DNA from: Lepiota brunneoincarnata
Lineage: Eukaryota; Basidiomycota; Agaricomycetes; Agaricales; Agaricaceae
DNA length: 64,000 nucleotides
Assembly (NCBI GenBank): GCA_023014365.1
Contig: JAEBUN010000035.1
Coordinates: forward strand, 310,001 to 374,000
Direction: 5' to 3'
The notes below the pieces were generated by a model, which ran no database searches, was not told where the DNA came from, and worked only from the letters and a program-made list of their open reading frames with translations. Position numbers and translations under genes: made by a program. This document shows positions 11,219-22,240 of the stretch, in pieces; the first letter of the stretch is position 1, and every line of letters begins with the position of its first letter.

Positions 11219-12135
11219 GTGAGTTGAGGAATTTCTTATTTTCCATCGATACTGAACGATGCACTTGAGCAGTTCGGCCTGACTATTGAGCTGGGCTAAT
11301 GCTCCGGATGGGATGGACTTGCACGAGTAGCAGAGGGGGTGTGTGTGTGGGCGGTGTTCATTCGGGTGGAGCGCTGATCAATGGGATCCCATGTTTCATG
11401 TCCATATTAGGCAATCATTCATATTGGATCATTCCTTCCTTTCGCGGACCCAAGACCGTTATTGTCCCCGAGTAGCTATAGAGCGGGGGTGCTGTGCGCT
11501 GACTTGACGCGTTACATTGCAGCGCGCGCAGTGCTATTTTTGGGGATTTAGTCTTTGCCCTGCTGTGCTAGTCTAGTAGTGGCCCCCATGGTGAATTGGC
11601 GGCGGTGGCAAATGAGATGGAAAGGGGTGAGGTGGACGGTTCGCGACGCCCCAATGGGTTCCAATAATGGTATAGCTCGGTTAAATGCAGGGGAGAGGGG
11701 TGGGGGGGGGGAGTGATCAATCGGGACCTAGCCCCGAAGATCTCGTTTCATTGTCCTCGATTTTTACCGTTGCTACATATACGATTCTGGGAAAGAAGCC
11801 GTGTTGTGTGCGACATCGACACATTGTTAAGCCCCGTTCTGTTTGCTCAATAGCAATGAATATGAATACGAATCGGTGCAGATTGTCACGGAAAAGTTAT
11901 CTGAAAGGTCTTAATGTTTGATGTTCAGGTACATAGTACGTAGGGGGGGGGGGGGGGTGTGTGTGCGATGGCGGCCACCCGCGCGGGTGGGCCAAGTCTT
12001 TTTTTGTACATAACAGCTTTGTTATTTCCTACTTGGTATTTAAAGTGGGCTGGAGTTTGGCTCTCTCTCTCGCGCTTACCCGCTTATTCCACATTTCTCC
12101 TCTCTCCCACCTGAACACTAAACTTGTGTTTAAAC
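11219..12135. other. Intergenic; promoter of the large precursor
   Basis: No UstYa core and no other gene is recognised. A G run at 11943-11957 and CT-rich sequence at 12060-12110 precede the precursor start, consistent with a promoter and 5' UTR. Confidence 0.35.
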
Positions 12136-15043
12136 ATGCGACCGTTGCTACTTGCTGCTCTCCTCTTCCTCTGTTCCTTTGCGAGCGGATTGCCAATCAA
12201 TTACAATCCTGCGTTGAACTTGAGTGAATAACCAGAATTCCCGTTCAGAGACTCAAAGGAGGGTTTTGCTCATAACCTTGTTCGATTATAGGGACCCCGA
12301 CGCCGGACTCGGCGAACAGTAAGTACATACAATCCGGCTTATACTCGGGGGAAGGGGAACAAACAAACTGACTTTGTCCATAGGGCGTTATGAGAGTCGT
12401 AAGTGATATTTTTGTTTCACGCTGAAACTGTGGCTGAACGACACAAAATTCAGGAGAGGCATCTGAACGACGTATGTCTTTATCTACATATGTATTTTTA
12501 TTTTTATTTACAGCTGTCTAAACTTGAGCAGAGAACTTCAAGAAATCTGGTAATCCAACTCCTGATTCTGTTCTCCGTCGTGAGTGTTTACTTATGTCGC
12601 ATGGATCTTGGAATTAAGCTAATAAGCATAAAAAGGTGAGCCTTCTGGGAAACGTAAGTCTGCTCATACGCATTTATCCTACAGCCATCTAATCCTAAGC
12701 AGAGAACTTCAAGAAATCCGGTAACCCAACTCCTGACTCCGACTCCGTTCTCCGTCGTAAGTCTTTGGCCATATGGATCTTTTTGAAATTAAGCTAATAA
12801 AAAACTAATGAAAGGCGAGCCATCTGGGAAACGTAAGTCTGCTCATATGCATTTTTATCCTTGCAGCCATTTAAATCCTGAGCAGAGAACTTCAAGAAAT
12901 CGGGGAATCCGACTCCTGACTCTGTTCTCCGTCGTGAGTCTTTAGCCGTATGGATCTTGAAATTAAGCTAATACCATGAAAGGCGAGCCATCTGGGAAAC
13001 GTAAGTCTGCTCATATGCATTTTATCCTTACAGCCATTCATTCGTGAGCAGAGAACTTCAAGAAATCGGGGAATCCGACTCCTGACTCTGACTCCGTTCT
13101 CCGTCGTGAGTATTTACTTTGGCCGTATGGGTCTTGGAATAAACTAATAGTGTGAAAGGCGAGCCGTCTGGGAAACGTAAGTCTGCTCATATTCATTTAT
13201 CCTACAGCCATCTAATCTTTAGCAGAGAATTTCAAGAAATCGGGGAATCCAACTCCTGACTCTATTCTCCGTCGTAAGTATTTGCTTTCGCCGTATGGAT
13301 CTCAGAATAAGCTAATAGCATAAAAGGCGAGCCGTCTGGGAAACGTAAGTCTGCTAATATGCATTTTTATCCCACAGCCATTTAATCTCGAGCAGAGAAC
13401 TTCAAGAAATCGGGGAATCCAACCCCAGACTCTATTCTCCGTCGTGAGTATTTGCTTTCGTCGTATGGATCTCAGAATAAGCTAATAGCATGAAAGGTGA
13501 ACCATCTGGGAAACGTAAGTCTTCCACTCTGCTCATTTATCCTACAACTATCTAATCTTAAGCAGAGAACTTCAAGAAATCTGGGAATCCAACTCCTGAC
13601 TCTGACTCCGTGCTCCGTCGTGAGTATTCACTTTCGTCGTATGGGTCTCAGAATAAGCTAATACCATGAAAGGCGAACCGTCTGGGAAACGTAAGTCTGC
13701 TAATATGCATGTATCCTACAGCCATCTAATCTTGAGCAGAGAACTTTAAGAAGTCCGGTAACCCAACTCCTGACTCCATTCTCCGTCGTAAGTGTTTGCT
13801 TTCGCCGTATGGATCTTGGAATAAGCTAATACCATGAAAGGCGAACCGTCTGGGAAACGTAAGTCTGCTAATATGCATGTATCCTACAGCCATCTAATCT
13901 TGAGCAGAGAACTTTAAGAAGTCCGGTAACCCAACTCCTGACTCCATTCTCCGTCGTAAGTGTTTGCTTTTGCCGTATGGATCTTGTAATAAGCTAATAG
14001 CATAAAGGCGAACCATCTGGGAAACGTAAGTCTTCCACCCCGCTCATATGCATTTATTTTACAGCCACTTAATCTTGAGCAGAGAACTTCAAGAAATCTG
14101 GGAATCCAACTCCTGACTCCGTTCTCCGTCGTAAGTTATTTGCTTTGCCCGTATGGGTCTTGGAATAAGCTAATAGCATAAAAGGCGAGCCGTCTGGAAA
14201 ACGTAAGTCTGTCCCTCCACCCATTTCCCTATTTTCCCTGCAACCATCTAATATCGAGCAGAGAATTTCAAGAAGTCGGGGAATCCAACTCCTGACTCCG
14301 TCCTCCGTCGTGAGTATTGACCTTCGTCGTATGGATCTCAGAATAAGCTAATAGCATAAAAGGCGAACCAGTCTGGAAAACGTAAGTCTGTCCCTCCACC
14401 TATATCCCTATTTTCCCTGCAACCATCTAATATCGAGCAGAGAATTTCAAGAAATCAGGGAATCCAACTCCTGACTCTGATCCTACGTCGTGAGCACTCA
14501 CTTTCCATTGCGTGAATCCCGGAGAGAGTGAGCTAATAGCATATGGAAAAAAGGCGAGGCATCTGAACGCCGTAAGCCTGTCCCCTCTGTTCCACATGCC
14601 ATTTTTCCATGCAGACATCTAACTAATCTTGAACAACAGAGAACTTCAAGAAATCGGGGAATCCGACCCCTGACTCCGTTCTCCGTCGTGAGTTGATTCA
14701 CTTTATTATTGTTGCGTGCATCTCGGAGTGAGCTAATTGATGTGACAGGAGAGGCAGATCAAGGACGTAAGCATGCCCCCCCCCCCTTACCATGTGCTAT
14801 CTTTCGGCGGCCGGCTGAGCCTTGAGCAGAGAATTTCAAGAAATCCGGTAACCCGACTCCTGACGGTCTCCTGATTCGTGAGTATTCGACTTTATTGTAT
14901 ATGTTCCATAGATTAACATTTGAAAAGGCGAGGCATCCAAAGAACGTAAGTCTGTTCTTCCACCTTTTTTTCTTCCACAACCTATCTGACCTCGGGCAGA
15001 GAATTTCAGGAAATCGGGGAATCCGACACCTGACTCTGTCTAA
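12136..15043 (+). CDS. Large repetitive secreted peptide precursor, about 33 exons (KEP/RiPP-like)
   Basis: Exon 1 (12136-12223) encodes the signal peptide MRPLLLAALLFLCSFASG and a short leader. Exons 2 (12292-12318) and 3 (12384-12398) encode RTPTPDSAN and RRYES. After these, 18-nt exons (REASER/REPSGK type) alternate with 48- or 54-nt exons (QNFKKSGNPTPDSVLR type), 15 of each. The first 18-nt exon is 12454-12471. The last long exon starts at 15000 and ends in TAA at 15041-15043, directly after NPTPDSV. All introns are phase 1, so one frame runs to that stop, giving about 377 residues. Each unit ends in RR, a Kex2-type site, followed by Glu-Pro or Glu-Ala. Two +1 bases disturb this, in the exon at 14363-14381 (19 nt) and at 14441-14489 (49 nt). 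The architecture matches Kex2-processed repeat precursors such as those of ustiloxin-type peptides, and UstYa-like genes lie just upstream. The peptide itself is unknown to me. Confidence 0.85.
12454..15043 (+). repeat. Tandem repeat, 15 units of about 165-175 bp with conserved introns
   Basis: Each unit holds an 18-nt exon, an intron starting GTAAGTCTG and ending in a CTAATC branch with GAGCAG acceptor, a 48/54-nt exon, and a second intron starting GTGAGT or GTAAGT with a shared TATGGATCT...AAGCTAATA core. Long exons start at 12532, 12703, 12886, 13052, 13226, 13396, 13566, 13740, 13908, 14083, 14262, 14441, 14640, 14830 and 15000. Three units (starts 12703, 13052, 13566) have a 6-nt expansion giving PDSDSVLR. 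Units starting 13740 and 13908 are identical in their coding exons. Introns are as conserved as exons in the middle units, while the outer units (REASER, READQG, REASKE) diverge, which is the pattern expected from unequal crossing over. Confidence 0.92.
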
Positions 15044-15336
15044 CGTCACAAGCAATCAATCCTGTCACTGAGGGATGGACCTAGTGGGTGGCTCTGACTT
15101 GCTTAAATTGTGAGAGAGAGCTGTCCAACAACTCGGGGGGCGGGGTCTCGGTATAAATTCGCAAATTACGGCTTTGTTTGTTTTGATATGATGTTTTGAT
15201 GGCTTTGTTTCTATTGTAAACCAATAATGATAAGATAAGATCTGTTCACGTGAGATGACGCTCAGTCAGCAACATACAAAATCGATCGCGCCACTCCCTT
15301 GCAACGTTTGACCACATCGGGGGCCCAAAAATCGCC

Positions 15337-16242
15337 ATGCTTGGTCGTTTAAAGACCCTCCTCAGTGTCACTCCCCCTGTCATAGACCCTGCCAAATTCC
15401 GTGCCACCATGAGTTCCGGTTCGTCTTACCCTTGTCACAACCTTCATTTCTAATCCAACAACAACGGCTGATCCATAAACCCAACTTACAGAGGCACTCA
15501 AACCAGAGATTGCCACATTTGCAGCAGGGTGTTTTTGGGGCGTAGAACATATCTTCTTGAAGCATTACCCACCTTCGCAGAACAAAGGAATCCTTAAGAC
15601 ATCCGTGGGTTACACCGGTGGCAATCCACTCGTCACACATCCCACGTACAGAACCGTGAGTTCAGGTGCGACAGACCACGCGGAGGCTTTGAGAATCGAG
15701 TTCGACCCTGGAATCGTTAGCTTACGCTGAACTTGTGGGTGAGTGGTTATGTAAAATCCCCCCCCCACCCTGTTTTTTGTGAATTTCTTATTTTTTCTAA
15801 TTCATTCCCCCAAAAACGAAAACGTCGTCATATGCACAACTTAGAATTCTTCTATCGTACCCATGACTCCACGGCACTCAATCGGCAAGGTGTTGATGTT
15901 GGAACTCGTAAGTTTCCCTTTTCACGCCACCCACCCACACACATACACACACACTCTCCTTCTCATGTGCTTTTTTACGGCCCGCTTATTATTATTTCCC
16001 TTTCCGCCATTGGGCGCACAGAATATCGGTCCGCGATCTTTTACCATTCTCCAGAGCAAGAAGCCATCGCAAGGAGAGTTACGGAAGAAGTTCAAGCCAA
16101 GCATTTCACTCCCAAAGGTCTCAAGATCGTCACAGAGATTACCCCAGCGGCTGAATGGTGGTCCGCCGAGGAATACCACCAATTGTACCTCTTCAAGAAT
16201 CCAAGTGGTTATCAGTGTCCAACCCATAAACTCCATTGGTGA
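15337..16242 (+). CDS. msrA: Peptide methionine sulfoxide reductase A
   Basis: MsrA reduces methionine-S-sulfoxide in proteins. The catalytic motif GCFWG sits in [14 protein letters not shown] (about 15520-15550), followed by [16 protein letters not shown], the [26 protein letters not shown] segment, and the usual end [22 protein letters not shown]. Exons are 15337-15418, 15492-15738, 15845-15907 and 16022-16242, all with GT...AG introns. A single extra T near 15720 (TTAGCTTACGCTG) breaks the frame inside SYAEL. For such a conserved single-copy gene, an assembly error is the simplest explanation. The start at 15337 adds about 24 residues before the second ATG at 15409; this extension could be a targeting peptide or 5' UTR. 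Confidence 0.93.
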
Positions 16243-16546
16243 ATGGGCCCTGGGATCACGGCAAGAAGCTTGTTTCGTTCAGATGTCGTTTTTGTTCTCT
16301 TTTCCGTGACTAGAGGAGGTTTTCCCTATATGTACCCGTATAATATGTCTAATATCTCCACGTGTTGGAGGTGGGTGTGCTGCGTTGATGATGATGTTGA
16401 ATGCTATACATTACGAGTGTGGGATTACAACATTATAACACAGAAGAGCAAAGTACTCAGCATAAACGAAATACGAGCCACTCGAAAGCATGGACCAAAC
16501 TATACATGAAATATCACATAATAAACCACTATTCCTCTTGGGTAAT

Positions 16547-19500
16547 TCAACGTCCACTCCTTTTCTTCTTCTTCGGAGCCTTCGAAGCCGCCACAGGCAA
16601 CGGCGCAGTCGCATTGATCCTCGTATTCCTCTCAACCAAAGTCTCCACCTCCTCCTCCCCTTCCTCTTCCTCTTCCCTTCTCAACGGGTTCTGATACACT
16701 CCACCCCCACCCGGTGTCCCTCCGCCCGACGCGGCTCCCGGTAAATTCCTAGTCGAACCACCAGGTGTGCCGTTCCCATAAATACTCCTTGGTCTCTGGC
16801 CCGGAGTCCTCGCAGACCCTGACAACGAAACATCCTCAAACGCAGCCTTGGGTATCACCGGAGGCTCATTCAACAGAGGCGACGATGACATATAGGGCGA
16901 AAACCTCCCTCCCGACCTTGCCCCCCCTCCTCCTCCTCCTCCTCCTCCGGAACCGATACCAAACACGCCACCGTCCCTGTTTTCCTCTTGGTCGTCCCCT
17001 GCGTTCGGATTTCCATACAATGACTGCCTCCTTGAGTTCGGCCCCGAGTTTCCGCCACCACCAACACCACCATTACCAACACCACCACCACCACCACCAC
17101 CAACGCCGCCACCAGTACCACCACCAACGCTTGGCAATGCACTCGCTCCCGCCAGTGGCGTCGTAACACCCGTGATGGTATCTGTGATTGCCCGAGGCAC
17201 GAATCCAGGAGGAAGAGGCTCCTCCGCCGGGAGCGCAGCGGCGGGTGCCGAATTGGGTGTAAACGTCAGTGGGACAAAACCTAGTGGAAAGGCTTGTGTG
17301 CCAGCACCACCATTGTTGGGAGAGCTAGATCTAGTAGGGCTCCGTGGGAACTGTTCTTCCTCCTCCCCCCGTCCTAACTCCCGTCCCCGTGCCATTACCC
17401 CGAGGGTCGCGTTGAGTCTGGACCGGCGGGACAGGCAACTGCTGCATGCATAGGGCTGAGTAAGTGCGGCGTCTGGTCTTGACCTCCTGACATTGGCGAT
17501 GAGGGATGTGACTACGCAATGATCCACAAGTGAGAAAACTTTGTATGTACTGAAAAACTTTGGCCAACTCACCGGGGGTTCAACAACAAACTCGTACGAC
17601 GAATTACTCCTAACGGAAGGTCGACTACTATTGAAACTATCCGAACGGCGCAACTCCGAGTCTCTGGGCTGGTACTGTGGATTGAGATAATCCATGTTCA
17701 TAGGCGCGGGCACGGCCGGCATATAGCGCTGTCCACCATGTTCATGTTCACGATCTCGGTTCTACATCAATAAAAACTCAGTTTGCTTGCTATTAGCTCA
17801 CAGAGACAAAAAAAAACCCTACCTGGTGTCCACTACTTCTCCCCTGTCCTCCATCCCTCTACATCCACCCGGATATTGGGAACCGGTACAGTTGGCACTG
17901 GCGGCGGCGGTGGTCCAGCCGTCCTGGACAAATCCGGTGGAGGGTTCACGAACCAGCTAGGAGGCTGCTGCTGTTGCGAACTTGACGATGGGGGCACAGG
18001 CATAACCGGGGCATGGCTATCAGGCGACGAAAGAGCCCGTATACTTGCATCTTCTGGTATATCACTCAACACGTCCGGTCCACCTCGAGTCATATTATTA
18101 CTCATATGCGGCCGGGTGTAAGCTCCGTTTCGTGATACCGAGGGTACTCTAGAACCTGTGCCCGATATCCCATTACCACCACCACCAGCTGTGCGAGTGG
18201 ACACGGTGGAGTTGGTACGGCCTACAGGCGGGAATGTGAGGATGTCAAATTGTGAGATACCGGTCATCGTAGAGGTGGTTGACTGGGAATCAAGTGAGGC
18301 ACGACGTTTGTGTTTGGTACGGGCTGGAACTGTCGAAGGGAGATTAGGTTGCGCTGTCGATGAACGAGAAGGTCGGACCGAGGGTTCGGGCATGGTTATC
18401 GGTGTAGGCATGTTTGGTGGAGGGGGCATGGGGAGGTAAGGTAGGGGCGGAACGGGCGCCATGGCCCTCGGACGGGAACCTGTATCCGAAGCAGAACCAG
18501 AGTCGGATATGGATCGTGCGGCACTGACTGCAGCAGCGGCAGCCGGCTGCAACTGCACGGTCTCTGTCGCGTTCACGTTCCCTCGCCGCCTTCCTCTCTT
18601 TCTCCCTCTCCCTCTCGGCCCGCTCACGCTCACGATCCCGATCCTGTATCTCAAGCATTCGCTCCCTCTCGCGTTGCTGGCGTTCACGCTCACGTTCTCC
18701 CTGCTCCCTGAGCCTTAACTCTTTTTCTCTGTCCTTCTCCGCCTGCAACAGCACAAGCTGTTGTCTCTCTTCCACCCTCTCTCTCGACCTCTGCCTCTCC
18801 AGTTCCTGAACCTTCTGTATCTCTGCTTGGAATGCCTCCTCCCTCTTCCGGTCTTCCAACAACACATTATTCCTCAAACGCTCCCGCTCTTGGTTCAACA
18901 GAGTCTCCATCTCGCGTTGTAGTCGATTTCCTTCGTCTTCTCGAATCCGCTGCAGAGCACCTTCAAACTTCTGCCCTCGACACGCGTTTGCCCCGTGCAC
19001 TGGACTCGAGGGACCGTCTATCACGACTCTGTCCCTGTCCCTGACTCTGACTCTGGCTACGGCTTTCGGTAGAGCTAGAAGCGTTAGGGTCTCGTCCCTC
19101 CGCAGTCGTATTTTCGCTGACATCCTCGATAAATGCCGCTCCGTCGCCTACAATTGAGGTACCATTCGCCGGGGGATTGGAGTTATCGTTGGAACCACCA
19201 GCGCTACCACCAGCACGGGCGTTCGTACTGGTAGTTGTAGCAGCGGCGGGTGGTTCACCAGCATGAGTTATTCGGCGAGGAACAACATTGACACTACCAC
19301 CCCCACCCTGTGTGATACCCAAGAACCGACCCTGTTTCATACCCTCATCAAACCCCTCTCGACGACCTTGTTCACGCGCCTCGCGGACGGCTGTATCCTC
19401 TCGGATTCGACGGGCTGATTCTCGTGCGCGAGCAGCTGCTCGTTCAGCTTCGTCGCGTTCGTCTTCAACGGCGCGTACGACCGATTTCGCGCGATCACTA

Positions 19501-20504
19501 GCTTTAAGTTTGAGTTCATGCGGGGGGAGGGGGGAGGGGTGGAAGGGGGTAAAATAATGGGGTTGGGGAAAACTATTAAAAGACGCACACTTCATCCTCA
19601 GCATGTCTAAGCTTCAACTTGACCAATGCCAATTCTTGTTGAGCAACAGCAGCCTGTTGTTGAGCGTGCATCACCGCTTCGGTAACTTTGACATTGAGCG
19701 TCAACCGCTCATCCATTAACCTCTTCCGCTCCGTCTCCAACGCCTGTCGATGTAAATCGGCCTCTGCGAGGCGTTGAGCGGAGACCTGGAGTTTGGATAC
19801 GGCAAGGTGTAATAGACGTTTGCTTTCATCGGCTTCGTACTCTTGTCGAATGAGTAATTGAAGTAAAGTCTCCTTGTTGTATGTCACTAGTTCCTTTTCG
19901 CGTCGTCTGTGACGACGCCGACTAGGTCCGTGGTTGTTGCTGTTGTTGCTGTAGGATACAGTGGAAGTGTGGCTATTGGTATCGTTGTTACCATTACGGC
20001 TGTTGTTACGGTTGCTGTTGTTGTTGTTGTTGTTGTTATGGTCGGTGCTGCGGCTGCCTGGACGGAGTTGGGAGGTGATGTGGGAGGGGACGCGGTTGAG
20101 GCTGTCGTCGCTGGTTTCTGTTACGGGACTTGCAGGGGGTGGGGAGTGTAAGTGGCCGTTGTAGCCATTGTGATGAGGGTATTGGTGACGCTTTGGTGAA
20201 GAGAGGGGCGGAGGAACGGGTACTGTCTGTGGTGGAGGGACCGGAACGGTTTCTGGTGGGGGGACGGGAAGGGGTTTAGTTGGTGAAGGGGGATGAACGG
20301 AGTGGTAGGCTTGTTGAGAGATAGGGTCTGAGGGTAGGACGTGTAAAGGTGGAGGAGATGATGAGGGCGCTACGGGGTAGAATGAATCTGGAGAGTGGAA
20401 CCTTTTGGTGATGATAGTCAGAGAGACGCGTTGATAGGACAGCTGGAAGGGAATGAAACGCACGGTTGGCCTGGCGCTGAGTCGAAATACTCTTTTGCGG
20501 ACAT
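16547..20504 (-). CDS. Long low-complexity coiled-coil protein, unknown function
   Basis: The start at 20504 gives MSAKEYFDSAPGQP, spliced (intron 20402-20463) to FHSPDSFYPV and a Pro/Ser/Asn-rich stretch. A coiled coil follows from KELVTYNKETLLQLLIRQE through a splice (19498-19588) into DRAKSVVRAVEDERDEAERA and REQGRREGFDEGMKQGR. Next come a long Arg/Glu region (QRERERMLEIQDRDRERERA), a Pro-rich region, and introns at 17762-17822 and 17487-17572. The protein then continues through a Gly-rich tract and ends in KAPKKKKRSGR. The total is roughly 1,150 residues. Four +1 shifts are needed, near 18986, 18525, 17845 and 17345. I recognise this only as an uncharacterised basidiomycete protein. Coiled coil plus disordered tracts suggest a scaffold. 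Confidence 0.7.
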
Positions 20505-22240
20505 TATCGCGTAGTGCTTAATACGCGATAGGCTGGAGAATGTTCCATGAGAAGAGGGCATGGCATGCGGCGACTACGCAAATGCAAGAGGACCACATAC
20601 ACGAGTGGACCAGATCACGATATGCTGGAGTAGGGCCCTCAACCCGCACAAAAGCCAGCACAGCGCGCGAGCCAGTCGCCAAAAGTTAATCTCGCTTTTG
20701 AATTGGTGGGATATGAGATGCATACGGTGACATGGCTGCAGTGGCTACTTACGGGTTCTTCTAGCTTGGATGCAGGAAGCGCCAGTCAGATAAGTAGCGT
20801 GTCGCGAGAACTCGAGCACTTGATCAGAGGAGACCTTATGTATGAACCAGATAGGGGTCGTCAAGGCTGTTATGGTGGATATCTGAGGGAGGAAGAGGTG
20901 GTTGCCCCAACCAGGGCTGTTCTCCAGGCACCAGGCGCCCGTGATAAGCGCCCGTGAGGGTTAGGGTTCCCACCCTGATGCAAAGGAGCTCTTGTGGCGT
21001 TAACTCACGGTACCATCTCAACACATTAAATATAGAGACATAGCAAGGTGACAGAGAGGGTTCCAGAAACTCATCACTTGGACAAACACCGCTTCTTGGC
21101 CCCCCCGGTCGGGGGAAGTTCTGGTTGACCCTCGGCTACAATGCGAAGGCTATTCGCTCGAACGAGATCCGAAACGCACTGTCGCATGTCAGTGCCAAAA
21201 AACCGTGCCGACCCTGCTCCATTCCTATGGGTGGAGATCAACTGATGAATCAATTAGCACGACAGCTGAGCATGTTCGGCAACTCCATTAGTAGGTACAC
21301 TATTTCTGGCATCTGCCACCCCCAAAGGACAAAATGATAACGAGACTGGCAGGGCCCCTCTTTCTCAGGGACGCAAGCAGCCCCTCAGCTATACGAGTTG
21401 GTGAATTAAAGAGCAGGCTAGGCGAACCGAAACATATAACAAGTAGCTGCTAGGGAAAGGCTACTCGAAAGAAATTCTCCAGACGCCGGGGATCAGGCTT
21501 GACTTTCACAGCCAACAGTAGTCGAACATATACAGGGTCCTTCTACAGGTCCTGGCGGTGGCAGGCCCACTGCCCCCGACATAAAGAGGGTTAGCGAGCG
21601 ATCGAGGCATACAGCAAGATAACGGGTCGTACACAAACGGGGCGCGTGCAAACATCCACTTGGCGTACTGTTTCTGGGATATTGCCTGTGGGATCTCTGC
21701 TCGAATATCGGAAGAGAACAAGGGCAAGATAATCAACAGGTGTGGTGCGATTAAAATAACTTGCTTTGTGCTCCACTTCGAAAAATAGATGATTGATCAT
21801 TCTGCGATTATGTCCAGAAGAGCAGGCGTGATCAAGGCTGGGAGAATTGGGACATGCGGGCAGAAGGCAATGAACACGTGTACTACTCAACCCTTTCAAA
21901 CCAGGACTCGAATGGTGTACAGCGCTTGGGACACCCTAACAAATCAGCTCGCGATTGCTAGCCTTGGGTAGATCTCATACCCCATGTTGTATGTATGGAC
22001 ACGCGACGGGATGTAACAGAATAACGATGATTCTAATAAACTACGGTCGAAAGCGCCATGGCCTCAAGATCTGGTGCACCAACACGGCTGCATCCTTGGT
22101 TGCAGACATCGGAGGTTATAGTACAGTGCTGAAAGTGGCAGATATACAGGAGAGGAAGAAAGCACCAGGTTTGAAGAGCGGATGAAATGGCAGAGTACAC
22201 ATCGTGCAAGAAAAGAGGAAATACAGCAGCATGCGGAGGA
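20505..22240. other. Intergenic; part of a duplicated block
   Basis: No gene is recognised. From about 21380 to 22240 the sequence matches about 24350-25394, the 3' flank of the second array copy, so it belongs to the segmental duplication described below. Only one TTAGGG-like doublet occurs (about 20960), so it is not telomeric. Confidence 0.4.

Noticed and set aside
12250..15060. CRISPR-like or satellite array (regular repeats of about 165-175 bp)
   Set aside because: The repeats contain conserved splice sites, two exons in frame, a signal peptide upstream and a stop in the last unit. This is a coding gene, not a CRISPR array or plain satellite.
16900..20100. Separate genes on the plus strand from His-, Leu- or Val-rich frames
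   Set aside because: They are shadows of low-complexity Gly, Gln, Asn and Arg/Glu runs in the minus-strand coiled-coil gene.
20950..20975. Telomere-like GGGTTAGGGTT
   Set aside because: Only about two units; no extended array and genes on both sides.
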